A DNA stretch of 64,000 nt from Bacteroidales bacterium (GCA_024401335.1 JAKSLH010000003.1:62001-126000); one strand, 5' to 3'. Positions 53,527-62,324 are shown, numbered from the stretch's first letter. Made by a program: numbers and translations. Notes: generated from the letters alone by a model not told the origin.

Positions 53527-54429
53527 ATGAATATCAAAGCTTGGATTAGCGCATTTCGCTTGCGTACATTGCCTCTTTCATTCTCTCTTATCATCGTAGG
53601 CTCTTCACTTGCTTACGCAGAGAATGTTTTCGACTGGACTATCTTCTCTCTCGCTATCTTGACAACTCTGTTTCTTCAGATCTTGTCCAATATAAGCAAC
53701 GACTACGGTGATGCCGTTTCTGGTGCTGACTTTGCAGGTAGAGTAGGACCAGAAAGAGCTGTACAAAGCGGAGCTATCACATATTCTCAGATGCGCAGTG
53801 CTATATACGTATTCGCATTACTATCGCTTGTTAGTGGCATCACTTTACTTGCTTTCAGCTATCCTCGTCTCAATACTGGCGGATTTATTCTTATGCTATC
53901 TATCGGTATCGCATCAATAATTGCTGCTATATGCTATACTATCGGCCGTCGCCCTTATGGCTATAGAGGTCTGGGCGACTTGTCTGTATTCATATTTTTT
54001 GGATTGGTGGGTGTAATGGGTAGTTTCACACTTTACTATGGAGCACCATTGGCTTCTGTTATTCTGCCTGCATCTAGCATAGGTCTTCTGAGCATGGGCG
54101 TCCTTAACATGAACAATATGCGTGACCACGATAGCGATCAAAGAAGCGGCAAGAATACCTTGATTGTACGATATGGCATAGAATGGGGTAGACGTTACCA
54201 GTTTGTTGTTATTATATTGGCATTTGTCCTTTTTGCCGTCTATATCTACATGTTCGGCAAACCATTGCAGTACATATCACTTGTCGGTTTCCTTCGCCTT
54301 ATACCGCATTTGCACTTTATTTCAGATAGCAAAAACGATAGTCGTATCGATACGCAACTTAAGGTCGTTTCCTTGGCTACATTACTCATATCCATACTCT
54401 TCGCAATAGGTACATTTATAGCTTACTAA
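53527..54429 (+). CDS. menA: 1,4-dihydroxy-2-naphthoate polyprenyltransferase
   Basis: 300 residues with about eight membrane helices. The UbiA-type prenyl-diphosphate motifs are NDYGDAVSGAD (first Asp-rich site) and NNMRDHDSDQRSGKNTL (second). It attaches the isoprenoid tail to DHNA in menaquinone synthesis. No other men genes are adjacent; the short gap to the protease looks like simple co-transcription. Confidence 0.95.
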   Translation: MNIKAWISAFRLRTLPLSFSLIIVGSSLAYAENVFDWTIFSLAILTTLFLQILSNISNDYGDAVSGADFAGRVGPERAVQSGAITYSQMRSAIYVFALLSLVSGITLLAFSYPRLNTGGFILMLSIGIASIIAAICYTIGRRPYGYRGLGDLSVFIFFGLVGVMGSFTLYYGAPLASVILPASSIGLLSMGVLNMNNMRDHDSDQRSGKNTLIVRYGIEWGRRYQFVVIILAFVLFAVYIYMFGKPLQYISLVGFLRLIPHLHFISDSKNDSRIDTQLKVVSLATLLISILFAIGTFIAY

Positions 54430-54436
54430 CCATACT

Positions 54437-54466
54437 ATAGAAACAGCTACTTAGTGTTGTTTCTAT
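54437..54466 (+). terminator. Stem-loop after menA
   Basis: 9-bp arms ATAGAAACA / TGTTTCTAT (54437-54445, 54458-54466) with a 12-nt loop. There is no T tract, so this is a weak terminator candidate. Confidence 0.4.
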
Positions 54467-54558
54467 CACCACAATCTGCCTGTATATTGACTTATTTTCT
54501 CACTAAATGTTGTTAATGATTAAAAATATTAATAACTTAGAGGAAAACACAATAAAAC

Positions 54559-56349
54559 ATGGCAGCAATCAATATAAATGACAAAATAGCAACAGTTAGA
54601 GAGTTGATGGAACAACGTAATCTTGACGCTCTTGTTGTTATGACCGAAGACCCACACGGAAGCGAATATCCAGCTAAATACTGGAAGTTTCGCGAGTTTC
54701 TTACAGGCTTCAACGGTTCAGCAGGTACACTTGTTATAACGGCTAAACATGCTTGTTTGTGGACAGACTCAAGATATTACATTCAAGCTACAAAACAACT
54801 GAGAAACACTTGTATAGAGCTATTCAAATATGGATTGCCTAACGTGCCTGACTATGTGACTTATCTTACCGACGTGCTGCCATCCGAAAGTACAGTCGGT
54901 GTTGATGGTTTTACTATCTCTTATGAGAAGTGCCGCAACATGAAGAAAAAGCTTGCAGAGTTTGGAATAAAGATCGATTATAAGGTTGATATCATCGACG
55001 AGATATTTGCTCCTCGTGAACCACTGCCTAACGATGAAGTCATAGAAGTCGATCCAACAATTGCTGGTTTAACACGAATGCAAAAGGTTGAACAGTTGCG
55101 CGAAATAATGCGAAAAAACAACGTTACACATTATATTGCCACTGCTCTCGACGACATTGCCTGGATATCTAATCTACGCGGAAATGATATAGAATATAAT
55201 CCCGTTTTCTATGCTTATATGATAATTGGTCTAGACGATGTTAACCTCTATATTGATCCGCATAAGCTGACATCCGCAGTCAGTCATCGATTAATGGAAG
55301 ATGGATTTAAGCTGTCTTTATACGATCACTTCGAAAAGAATCTTGGCAACATACCTGCAAATTCTCGCGTTTTTTTCGATCCTTCTACTGCGAATACACG
55401 TATAATACAAGCCATACATAAACATGCGCATCTAGTTGAAGGCAAAAGTAGCATCGAATTGATGAAGAGCCAGAAAAGTCCCGACGAGATTAATCACATA
55501 TATTCAAGCATGATCCGTGACGGAGTTGCTCTGGTAAAGTTCCTCCATTGGCTTGAAGATAACGTCGGAAAACAACGTTTGACAGAACTCGATGTTGCTC
55601 AAAAACTAATCGATTTCCGCAGCGAACATAACCTCTATATGAGCGAATCATTCGAACCTATATCTGCTTATGGTTCTAATGCTGCCATTGTGCATTATTC
55701 TCCTTCATTGGAGGGCTGTGCAGAACTTAAACCTGAAGGATTGCTGCTCCTAGACACTGGCGCTCAATATGCCGACGGTACAACTGATATAACCCGAACT
55801 ATACCTCTCGGACCAGTTTCTAATGAGGCAAAAAAGGACTATACTTTGGTTCTGAAAGGGCATATTGCCTTGGCTAATGCTATGTTCCCTGAAGGGACAC
55901 GTGGTGTACAGCTTGATATCCTTGCTCGACAGGCATTGTGGCAAGTTGGAGAAGATTATGGACATGGCACCGGACATGGTGTCGGTTATTGCCTAAACGT
56001 TCATGAGGGCCCACAACGTATAGCAAAAACAGACAATGGGGTAGAGCTACGTGCTGGAATGATTACATCTAATGAACCTGGTGTCTATCGCGAAGGAAAA
56101 CATGGTATTCGTATAGAGAACCTTGTGGTTTGTGAACCTGCTTGCGAAACAGAATTTGGAAAATTCTTGAAGTTCAGGACATTGACCTTGTGTCCAATTG
56201 ATACTCGACCTATACTTATTGATTTGTTGACTGACAACGAAAAGAAATGGTTAAACAACTATCATAGAATGGTCCGTGCAACTCTAGTTGAGTTCTTAAG
56301 CGAAGATTCTGACAAACAATGGCTTATCAACGCCACAAATGAAATCTAA
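54559..56349 (+). CDS. Xaa-Pro aminopeptidase (aminopeptidase P, M24B)
   Basis: 596 residues: two creatinase-like N-terminal domains (about 1-310) and the M24 pita-bread domain with two-metal ligands Asp in LLDTGAQYADGTTDITRT, His in GTGHGVGYCLNVHEGP and Glu in SNEPGVY and RIENL. The length and three-domain layout match eukaryote-like aminopeptidase P. It removes N-terminal residues before proline. It is the last plus-strand gene before the dif-like site. Confidence 0.94.
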   Translation: MAAININDKIATVRELMEQRNLDALVVMTEDPHGSEYPAKYWKFREFLTGFNGSAGTLVITAKHACLWTDSRYYIQATKQLRNTCIELFKYGLPNVPDYVTYLTDVLPSESTVGVDGFTISYEKCRNMKKKLAEFGIKIDYKVDIIDEIFAPREPLPNDEVIEVDPTIAGLTRMQKVEQLREIMRKNNVTHYIATALDDIAWISNLRGNDIEYNPVFYAYMIIGLDDVNLYIDPHKLTSAVSHRLMEDGFKLSLYDHFEKNLGNIPANSRVFFDPSTANTRIIQAIHKHAHLVEGKSSIELMKSQKSPDEINHIYSSMIRDGVALVKFLHWLEDNVGKQRLTELDVAQKLIDFRSEHNLYMSESFEPISAYGSNAAIVHYSPSLEGCAELKPEGLLLLDTGAQYADGTTDITRTIPLGPVSNEAKKDYTLVLKGHIALANAMFPEGTRGVQLDILARQALWQVGEDYGHGTGHGVGYCLNVHEGPQRIAKTDNGVELRAGMITSNEPGVYREGKHGIRIENLVVCEPACETEFGKFLKFRTLTLCPIDTRPILIDLLTDNEKKWLNNYHRMVRATLVEFLSEDSDKQWLINATNEI

Positions 56350-56447
56350 ACGTTAGAATCATCATTATAGCTTAAACTCGCGTCACAAATGGGCAACAAA
56401 CCGTCCGTACAAACGCGCTACAAATGAAAAGAAATTACAAAAAATAT

Positions 56448-56477
56448 GGGTAGAGTCAATTTCAGACGACTCTACCC
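56448..56477 (-). terminator. Terminator between convergent aminopeptidase P and serine hydrolase genes
   Basis: Perfect 10-bp stem GGGTAGAGTC / GACTCTACCC with a 10-nt loop. The A-rich left flank (56434-56445) gives a U tract on the minus strand. Its left arm contains the last rightward GGGTAG motif and its right arm the first leftward one. Confidence 0.8.
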
Positions 56478-56495
56478 TATATAATCCCATATCAA

Positions 56496-56523
56496 ATTAA
56501 ACATAATACAAATTCTAAGACAA
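56496..56523 (-). other. dif: Candidate dif site (XerC/XerD recombination site)
   Basis: Read on the minus strand: XerC-side arm TTGTCTTAGAA (56513-56523), 6-bp centre TTTGTA (56507-56512), XerD-side arm TTATGTTTAAT (56496-56506). The XerD arm matches E. coli dif (TTATGTTAAAT) at 10 of 11 positions. The XerC arm shares 7 of 11, including TAGAA at the crossover edge, with B. subtilis dif (ACTTCCTAGAA). The 11-6-11 spacing is exact. The site is intergenic and lies exactly where gene orientation and GGGTAG motif polarity switch. Family comparison is from memory; the function is inferred. Confidence 0.72.
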
Positions 56524-56565
56524 AATAACCATATCTAAGAACCTAGCAAAAATATAAAAAATCAG

Positions 56566-57903
56566 CTAATTCACCAAGTTTCTAAACATCCATTCAGGAT
56601 CATCAGATAACATATCATTATCTGGCCAGTTCTCCACATTTTTAATTGCGGCATCCATAACCAGACGCAGCATGGTTGCAAGCTCAGGACCTCTATGATT
56701 TGAACAGTTGAGTAAAACTACATAACAGATATCATTATCAAGTCTTCCTATAATAGCTGATGTGGCCGCCAATGTTCCTGTACGATACCAAGAGTCACCA
56801 ATTATTCTACGCCATCCTAAAGGATCATATCCAGGTTGACAATTAACCATTGTATCAACTGTTTGCTTACCTAACTGGTCTATGATGCTTTGATGACCAT
56901 CTATGGTTAGTACCAATTTCAATAAATCTGTTGCACTTGAAACCCATCCTCCGGCAGATCCTAGTGTATGAATGTCTGTGCCTCCATAAGCTCTTCTAAC
57001 CATCTCACCGGTTCCTGTATAATCAAATGCTACATGGCTTGTGTCAGCTTCATAATAAACGACTTCATTATCTAGTCTTTCATTCAGGTATGAATACCCT
57101 ATCTGTGAGTCATATATTCCTAATGGCGCCAATACTTCACTTTTCACATAATCTTCGTATGGCATTCCCGACGCTTTAGCTACAATCTCTCCTAATATGC
57201 CATAACCAAAATTAGAATATATCGATGCAGAACCTGGCTTAAAATGCATCGATTTCGTTTGCATGAAACGTATGATATCTTCCATCTTAATAGGCAATTC
57301 CTTGCCCATTTGACGCGCTATAGACTGTGGCATGAACATCGGATCTCCATACCTAGCAGTCCAGCCTCCAGAATGGTTAAGAAGCTGGTAGACAGTAACA
57401 TCTCCCATTCTTTTGTCTTTATATGCTAGATATTTGTCATTATTAAGAACTCCAGTAGGTCCAAAAACCTTCTGATGTAGGCCTATACTACCCTTTTCTA
57501 CTAATTTCATTACAGCGACCGCCGTAATTAGTTTCGATACACTGGCCACACGCAGGATATTACCAGGTAACATCGGTACGCTATCCTCAACACTGCTAAA
57601 ACCGATTCCTTTGGCATATACTAGCTTACCATTTTTGCTTATTGCAACTGAAGCACCTCCCTTTAATCCCTCTCGCTTTAATAACCTGTATATGGTTTTA
57701 TCTATTACATCTATTACTGTATCGCTATTCTGAACCTGGTATGATTCACCCTTTATCTTATCTGTATTGCATACAGTTTTTATTTCTGGATGAGAAACCT
57801 CAGACAATAAACCCAATGTCAATTTACCAGTCGTGGCTACAAACAGCACAACCAGAATGATAAATATGACTTTTGATTTTATTGACGTTTTCATCAGAAT
57901 CAT
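56566..57903 (-). CDS. Serine hydrolase, class C beta-lactamase/DD-peptidase family
   Basis: 445 residues with an N-terminal membrane anchor (KVIFIILVVLFVATTGKLTL). Penicillin-binding-type motifs: SVSK in RVASVSKLITAVAVMKL (catalytic Ser and Lys) and YSN in IYSNFGYGILGEIV. Such proteins are esterases, peptidases or cell-wall enzymes rather than necessarily antibiotic-resistance enzymes. The ATG overlaps the stop of the DUF4105 gene by four bases (ATGA), indicating translational coupling; a second ATG three codons later is possible. Confidence 0.85.
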   Translation of the reverse strand: MILMKTSIKSKVIFIILVVLFVATTGKLTLGLLSEVSHPEIKTVCNTDKIKGESYQVQNSDTVIDVIDKTIYRLLKREGLKGGASVAISKNGKLVYAKGIGFSSVEDSVPMLPGNILRVASVSKLITAVAVMKLVEKGSIGLHQKVFGPTGVLNNDKYLAYKDKRMGDVTVYQLLNHSGGWTARYGDPMFMPQSIARQMGKELPIKMEDIIRFMQTKSMHFKPGSASIYSNFGYGILGEIVAKASGMPYEDYVKSEVLAPLGIYDSQIGYSYLNERLDNEVVYYEADTSHVAFDYTGTGEMVRRAYGGTDIHTLGSAGGWVSSATDLLKLVLTIDGHQSIIDQLGKQTVDTMVNCQPGYDPLGWRRIIGDSWYRTGTLAATSAIIGRLDNDICYVVLLNCSNHRGPELATMLRLVMDAAIKNVENWPDNDMLSDDPEWMFRNLVN

Positions 57904-59099
57904 TTAACTACCGATCTTTTCAAAAGATTGCCATTACGTATTGTCAAAGCAATAGCGATAGGAATACTCATTGATGGGATGTCTTGTACTCCTATTACAC
58001 TTAACAAAATGAAAAGCGCAAGAAATACAATATTTGCTGAAGTTAATATCCTTGTCAACTTAATCGATATTTTATTTCTGAGCAATAAAACGATAATAGG
58101 CCAATATAGAATTGATGCCCAAAGAACATTTATATTCAACGAACATACGCTATGCTTTGTAAATAGCCATAAATACCAAAACAAGAGCGATAAAAGCGCA
58201 CACGACAAGAATAAAACAACATCAAAGGACTTGATGTATGTTGTATACCTGTATTCTATCAAAAATATCAATATACTAATGATGAGTATACTCCATCCTA
58301 GTAAATCCGGAGATATTGTAAACGAACTTGATTCTAAAGTTGTAAACTCTTTCTCTATGACTAACTGTTGTTTACTGATTGTATTATTGTTTACAAACAA
58401 AGAGTCTAAGTAAACTGGTAAATATGCTCTATTATATGCATCTGCTAAATCGTCAGTTTTCATACCTAATAGCAGGTCGATTCCTTGAGCGGTCCAACTT
58501 GATTCTGGCACATAATAATGGATATAATCTCTATACGTCCATCCGTTTGTAGATCTGTTATTATCAAGATTTCTGTCTATCCCCTTTGCCTTGAAAACGA
58601 TATCTCTAATTCTAGTGGCACAATTATCGAAAAAGAAATCATATCTATAAAAGCGATTGTCAGGACTAATATTCCATACAAGATACTCCCATAACTGCTC
58701 CTTTTGCGTATCTGATAAGTCTAATATACTCTCTGTTACAGATCGATTATCACGCTTATATGCTGCTATAAACTGCCTGTAAAGGTTTGTAGAAAGCATG
58801 TAGTCGAGATCACCGTTCATAAACTTCAAATAGAAGTTCGGAGTATTAAAATCGAATGTTCCATAATTAAATACAACATCGATATTTAGTGAATCATCTA
58901 CTACACGTAAAGCACTATGACCAAATACAGAGTATAACTCATCACCACTTGAACATGTCAATAGAGATATTCTTGACTGTTTACTTAGTTTAATTACTTG
59001 AGCGTTTACACTAGTAAACACACATAATAATGAAATAATTACAAGTAAACACTTATATACTACCCTTGTAAACACCCTTATATTATTTGTAAACAACAT
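57900..59099 (-). CDS. DUF4105 (Lnb N-terminal-like) membrane protein
   Basis: 399 residues: signal peptide (about 1-34), a periplasmic DUF4105 domain with LLTCSSGDELYSVFGHSALRV, FNYGTFDFNTPNFYLKFMNG and DFFFDNCATRIRD (a Cys-containing papain-like pattern), then about four membrane helices at the C-terminus. Function is not established; homology to the Lnb N-terminal domain is a family description. The gene is AT-rich and unusually dense in GTTTAC/GTAAAC hexamers (11 inside it). It follows pyrD by 6 bp. Confidence 0.82.
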   Translation of the reverse strand: MLFTNNIRVFTRVVYKCLLVIISLLCVFTSVNAQVIKLSKQSRISLLTCSSGDELYSVFGHSALRVVDDSLNIDVVFNYGTFDFNTPNFYLKFMNGDLDYMLSTNLYRQFIAAYKRDNRSVTESILDLSDTQKEQLWEYLVWNISPDNRFYRYDFFFDNCATRIRDIVFKAKGIDRNLDNNRSTNGWTYRDYIHYYVPESSWTAQGIDLLLGMKTDDLADAYNRAYLPVYLDSLFVNNNTISKQQLVIEKEFTTLESSSFTISPDLLGWSILIISILIFLIEYRYTTYIKSFDVVLFLSCALLSLLFWYLWLFTKHSVCSLNINVLWASILYWPIIVLLLRNKISIKLTRILTSANIVFLALFILLSVIGVQDIPSMSIPIAIALTIRNGNLLKRSVVK

Positions 59100-59105
59100 T
59101 AAAGT

Positions 59106-60026
59106 TTACAGAAGTAAACCTCCTGTAAGTTCTTTTACAGAATCTATCTTATGACGAACAAGGTATTCTTGTATACCGTTTACAACTTGAACACTAATGG
59201 TAGGATCAATGAAATTAGCTGTACCTATCTGAATCGCAGACGCACCAGCAAGGAGGAATTCTACAGCGTCAGTAGCAGAACATATACCACCAAGACCAAC
59301 TACAGGAATATTCACCGCTTTAGATACCTGCCATACCATGCGCAATGCAACAGGTTTTACTGCAGGACCTGATAAACCACCAGTAACAGTAGAAATGACT
59401 GGACGACGTCGTTCAGCGTCTATTGCCATTCCTAAAAGTGTATTTATCAAGGATACTGAATCGGCACCTGCACCTTCTACAGCCTTAGCAATATCAGCAA
59501 TTGAAGTCACATTTGGTGTAAGCTTTACCATCAAATGTTTCTTGTAAACCTTACGAACGGCTGAAACAACATTTGCTGCTGACTCACAACTTGTTCCAAA
59601 CCCCATGCCACCCTCTTTTACATTAGGACATGATATGTTCAACTCTATAGCTGGTATATTATCGAGCTCATTGATGCGTTCTGCTGTTGCTACATAATCT
59701 TCAACACATGAACCTGATACGTTTACAAGAACCTGTGTCTTAGTATACTTCTTCAATTTTGGATTGATATTATCACAGAAGTAATCAACTCCCTTATTCT
59801 GCAATCCTACAGCATTTATGATGCCCCTAGGAGTCTCAGCGAGACGTGGATATGCATTGCCTTCACGAGGCTTTAATGTTGTTCCTTTTACGATAATGCC
59901 ACCGAGTGAATCAACATCGATGAAATCATCATACTCATAGCCATATCCAAATGTACCAGAAGCCGTCATTACCGGATTCTGCAACTTAAGTCCTTTGCCT
60001 AAGTCAACTGACAAATTTACTCCCAT
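59106..60026 (-). CDS. pyrD: Dihydroorotate dehydrogenase B, catalytic subunit
   Basis: 306 residues of TIM-barrel class 1[18 protein letters not shown] at the start, [11 protein letters not shown] with the catalytic cysteine, FMN-contacting VKLTPNVTS and the late [20 protein letters not shown] phosphate site. It oxidises dihydroorotate to orotate in pyrimidine synthesis using NAD through PyrK. It overlaps pyrK by 10 bp. The DUF4105 gene begins 6 bp after its stop, and a GTTTAC/GTAAAC dyad sits on that junction. Confidence 0.96.
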   Translation of the reverse strand: MGVNLSVDLGKGLKLQNPVMTASGTFGYGYEYDDFIDVDSLGGIIVKGTTLKPREGNAYPRLAETPRGIINAVGLQNKGVDYFCDNINPKLKKYTKTQVLVNVSGSCVEDYVATAERINELDNIPAIELNISCPNVKEGGMGFGTSCESAANVVSAVRKVYKKHLMVKLTPNVTSIADIAKAVEGAGADSVSLINTLLGMAIDAERRRPVISTVTGGLSGPAVKPVALRMVWQVSKAVNIPVVGLGGICSATDAVEFLLAGASAIQIGTANFIDPTISVQVVNGIQEYLVRHKIDSVKELTGGLLL

Positions 60027-60796
60027 TTCAAATCGTTTATATCAAATACAGGACCTTCTGAACAAACACATTTGTGACCCTTCTTGGTGTCTGTAACACA
60101 GCAGAGACAAACACCAATGCCACATGCCATCTTGTTTTCAAGAGATACATAGCATGGTATACCTGAAGCCTTAGCCACCTTTGAAATAGCTTTCATCATT
60201 GGTGTTGGACCACATACTAGCATACTTGTAAACTGATTTACTCCAGACTTGAGGAACTCATGATCTGTGACAAATCCCTTTGTACCAGCAGTTCCATCTT
60301 CTGTAGTAACAGCAACATTTCCTATCGACTTATATGCATCCATTCTTAGTAAACCATCTGCAGAACGTGCACCCAAAAGATAATTGACATCGCTGCCGTT
60401 CTCTTTGAGTATATGTCCTAGATATAGCAATGGTGCAACACCTACACCACCACCAATAAGAAGAGGACGATTGCCCGCCTTTGAACAATCGAATCCATTA
60501 CCTAATGGGTAAACAAGATTAAGAGTGTCATTTTGTTTGAGTAAGCCAAGCATTCTTGTTCCATTTCCTACTGTTCTAATTAGAAGTGTAATGGTGTTGG
60601 CTTCCCTATCTACATAGTGAACCGAGATAGGTCTACGAAGGAAAGTTCCTGCAGTGTCTGGTATTTTTACTTCGACAAACTGACCTGCATTGATTTCTGG
60701 CAGGTTATCAGGATGCTTAAGCGTAAGCAGTATATAATCGGGTTCTATAGCCTCGATCTGCTTAACCGTAAAATCAGTTGTAAATCTTTTCAGCAT
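60017..60796 (-). CDS. pyrK: Dihydroorotate dehydrogenase B, electron-transfer subunit
   Basis: 259 residues. FAD domain with [11 protein letters not shown] and [13 protein letters not shown] domain with [13 protein letters not shown], and a C-terminal [2Fe-2S] site [20 protein letters not shown]. It carries electrons from PyrD's FMN to NAD. It is the first gene of the pyrK-pyrD-DUF4105-serine hydrolase operon, with a well-formed promoter upstream. Confidence 0.95.
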   Translation of the reverse strand: MLKRFTTDFTVKQIEAIEPDYILLTLKHPDNLPEINAGQFVEVKIPDTAGTFLRRPISVHYVDREANTITLLIRTVGNGTRMLGLLKQNDTLNLVYPLGNGFDCSKAGNRPLLIGGGVGVAPLLYLGHILKENGSDVNYLLGARSADGLLRMDAYKSIGNVAVTTEDGTAGTKGFVTDHEFLKSGVNQFTSMLVCGPTPMMKAISKVAKASGIPCYVSLENKMACGIGVCLCCVTDTKKGHKCVCSEGPVFDINDLKWE

Positions 60797-60818
60797 TGCT
60801 GGTCTGTTTTATATATCG

Positions 60819-60850
60819 CAAAAATATAAGAAAAACAGCCATTATGCAAA
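60819..60850 (-). promoter_or_regulatory. Promoter of the pyrK operon
   Basis: Minus-strand -33 TTTG (60847-60850), 20-bp spacer and perfect -7 TATTTTTG (60819-60826), 22 bp before the pyrK ATG and just after the XRE gene stop. Confidence 0.8.
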
Positions 60851-60853
60851 TTT

Positions 60854-61435
60854 TCAATAATTCAATGTATCTGGCTTATATAGCGAGAATGAACCATCTG
60901 TATAAAAGACAACTATTTTAGATACTATTTTACCCGCATTCTCGTTGTTTTCAATGGTTTTTGCTATTGCAGGAGCTGCACTTTCACGACGAGAAGATGG
61001 TTCATGATAGCTTCTGTTTTTATCATGACTCACTTCCTTTTCCTCAGATGATTGACTTGATATATTTGAGTCTCTAACAACATTGGAATGATTATTGTCC
61101 GACATAGACTCATCAGACAACAATGAACTGTCAACTGGAGAATCATCATTGTTTACAGAAAATAGATCAAATGATGGTTGTACTGCAACATGGTTTACAG
61201 AATTATTGCGATTTACAGCCTTAAGCATATCGCCATTGCCTGTCAACAACCACTCTTTATTGATATCAGGAAACGCACTTAATATATTATCGATTGTAGT
61301 TTCAGTAAACGAACTCCCGCGTCCACTTGGTGACATGACATGTGATACCATTCCCTTTGAAACACCTATACGCTGCGCGAATTCTGTCTGGTTAATATTG
61401 TAGTGCTGAAGCAATCTGATAATACGTTCTCTCAT
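60854..61435 (-). CDS. XRE-family transcriptional regulator
   Basis: 193 residues. N-terminal HTH (about 1-70: YNINQTEFAQRIGVSKGMVS, INKEWLLTGNGDMLK) of the type common in Bacteroidetes. A long, low-complexity Ser/Asn/Asp linker (about 85-160) follows, then a short conserved C-terminus (KIVSKIVVFYTDGSFSLYKP). No S24-type protease motif was seen, so it is not a LexA/CI-like self-cleaving repressor. Its promoter contains a TGTAAA-T-TTTACA palindrome between the -33 and -7 boxes, pointing to autorepression. It may be the binding protein for the GTTTAC cluster (inference). Confidence 0.82.
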   Translation of the reverse strand: MRERIIRLLQHYNINQTEFAQRIGVSKGMVSHVMSPSGRGSSFTETTIDNILSAFPDINKEWLLTGNGDMLKAVNRNNSVNHVAVQPSFDLFSVNNDDSPVDSSLLSDESMSDNNHSNVVRDSNISSQSSEEKEVSHDKNRSYHEPSSRRESAAPAIAKTIENNENAGKIVSKIVVFYTDGSFSLYKPDTLNY

Positions 61436-61470
61436 ATAATCAATTATTGGTTTACTTGTAATATACAGTA

Positions 61471-61501
61471 CAAATATATGTAAATTTTACAAGTCAACAA
61501 A
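61471..61501 (-). promoter_or_regulatory. XRE-gene promoter with overlapping palindromic operator
   Basis: Minus-strand -33 TTTG (61498-61501), 19-bp spacer, perfect -7 TATATTTG (61471-61478). The spacer holds the 13-bp palindrome TGTAAATTTTACA (61479-61491), the relaxed form of the GTTTACA motif; a further GTTTAC lies downstream at 61450. Confidence 0.75.
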
Positions 61502-61531
61502 CCAAAATCGAATTAAATAACAAACAATTTT

Positions 61532-61563
61532 GTTTACACATATAACGCTTATATATGGTAAAC
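61532..61563. repeat. 32-bp inverted repeat built on GTTTAC arms
   Basis: GTTTACACATATAA (61532-61545) is mirrored, with small mismatches, by TTATATATGGTAAAC (61549-61563) around a CGC centre; another GTTTAC follows at 61569. It looks like a strong dyad protein site upstream of the XRE promoter. Confidence 0.6.
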
Positions 61564-62290
61564 TATGTGTTTACATATATAGCAAATAGATTAAACACAC
61601 TAAACAGTACTGAACCAAAACTATAGTAGATTATAGCATTTTGCTGATTATTAAGATATTATAAATACAAATATGTATATAAAAGGCGTTTACTACCCTA
61701 TTTATACATATTAAACATATATATGTGGTTTATATAAACACATCTAATCAACTGATTATCAATACTTATTATATTATAATAACAACATTGTAATATCGTG
61801 TAAACAAGGTGATTTACATGTATTTCTGTTGTATACATAAGAATTTACTTAAAGACGAGAGAATTAATGATTGTTTACTAGTTTACATGTAGTATACATC
61901 AATACCACCCTACTCTATTTTCTTCGTTTGTTATAATCAATAACGAAAATGAACAGTGGTTTATTGTTTAATGAATACTGTATTAGCTAAAACAGTAAGA
62001 TGTATGGACTGAATCTAGTCTAAAGCTTAAATCCATACACTAATCGCACAAACAGGTCTTTTTCTATCCTTCATTATCCTTGATAGAGAAATTATAATTA
62101 TTGAATTATGAATAGGTATATTATGTTAATGTCATTATTGAAGGGAAAAGCCAATTTTTTACTACAGGTTACCGTCACCAGGGATAGATGAAATCTCTTT
62201 GTATATACATATGTAGTTCGCTCGAGCCTTGATAGCTATTTCTAAACCAATTAACTTGATTATAGTATTCATTCATTTACAGAAATTGAC
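61564..62290. other. Long AT-rich non-coding region upstream of the XRE gene
   Basis: Together with the promoter and dyad above this is a 910-bp gene-free stretch (61436-62345), the longest in the window. It contains further GTTTAC hexamers (61569, 61688, 61800, 61873, 61881), an 8-bp inverted repeat TGTATGGA / TCCATACA (62001-62008, 62032-62039), and a small less AT-rich patch (about 62166-62250). No DnaA boxes, tRNA or convincing ORF were seen. Confidence 0.6.
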
Positions 62291-62291
62291 A

Positions 62292-62324
62292 TAAAAAAAA
62301 ATGACGCCCTATACAAGGCGTCAT
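62292..62324 (-). terminator. Terminator of the secA-lgt operon
   Basis: Perfect 8-bp stem ATGACGCC / GGCGTCAT (62301-62308, 62317-62324) with an 8-nt loop. The A run at 62293-62301 gives a long U tail on the minus-strand transcript. Confidence 0.92.

Larger units (their letters stand above)
58318..61886. repeat. Cluster of 29 GTTTAC/GTAAAC hexamers
   Basis: GTTTAC starts at 58370, 58389, 58979, 59004, 59104, 59178, 59721, 61151, 61193, 61450, 61532, 61569, 61688, 61873, 61881. GTAAAC starts at 58318, 58342, 58410, 59014, 59045, 59068, 59089, 59114, 59544, 60228, 60509, 61305, 61558, 61800. Both orientations are about equal. Many extend to GTTTACA. The density is about one per 120 bp against roughly one per several kb elsewhere in the window. 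They lie in coding and non-coding DNA alike. Confidence 0.8.

Noticed and set aside
60854-61435. Prophage or integrative element marked by the XRE regulator
   Set aside because: No integrase, structural phage genes or attachment repeats were seen, and the neighbours are housekeeping genes.
61532-61563. GTTTAC dyad as an alternative dif site
   Set aside because: The arms are separated by 3 bp at the ATAA/TTAT edges instead of 6, and it does not sit at the gene-orientation switch.
58318-61886. GTTTAC copies as polar replication-fork barriers (Ter sites)
   Set aside because: Fifteen copies in one orientation and fourteen in the other are intermixed; a fork trap would show grouped polarity. The motif is also much shorter than known Ter sites.
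61969-62010. 13-codon micro-ORF followed by a hairpin, as an attenuator leader
   Set aside because: No gene lies downstream on that strand (lgt is convergent), and no codon enrichment for a single amino acid is seen.
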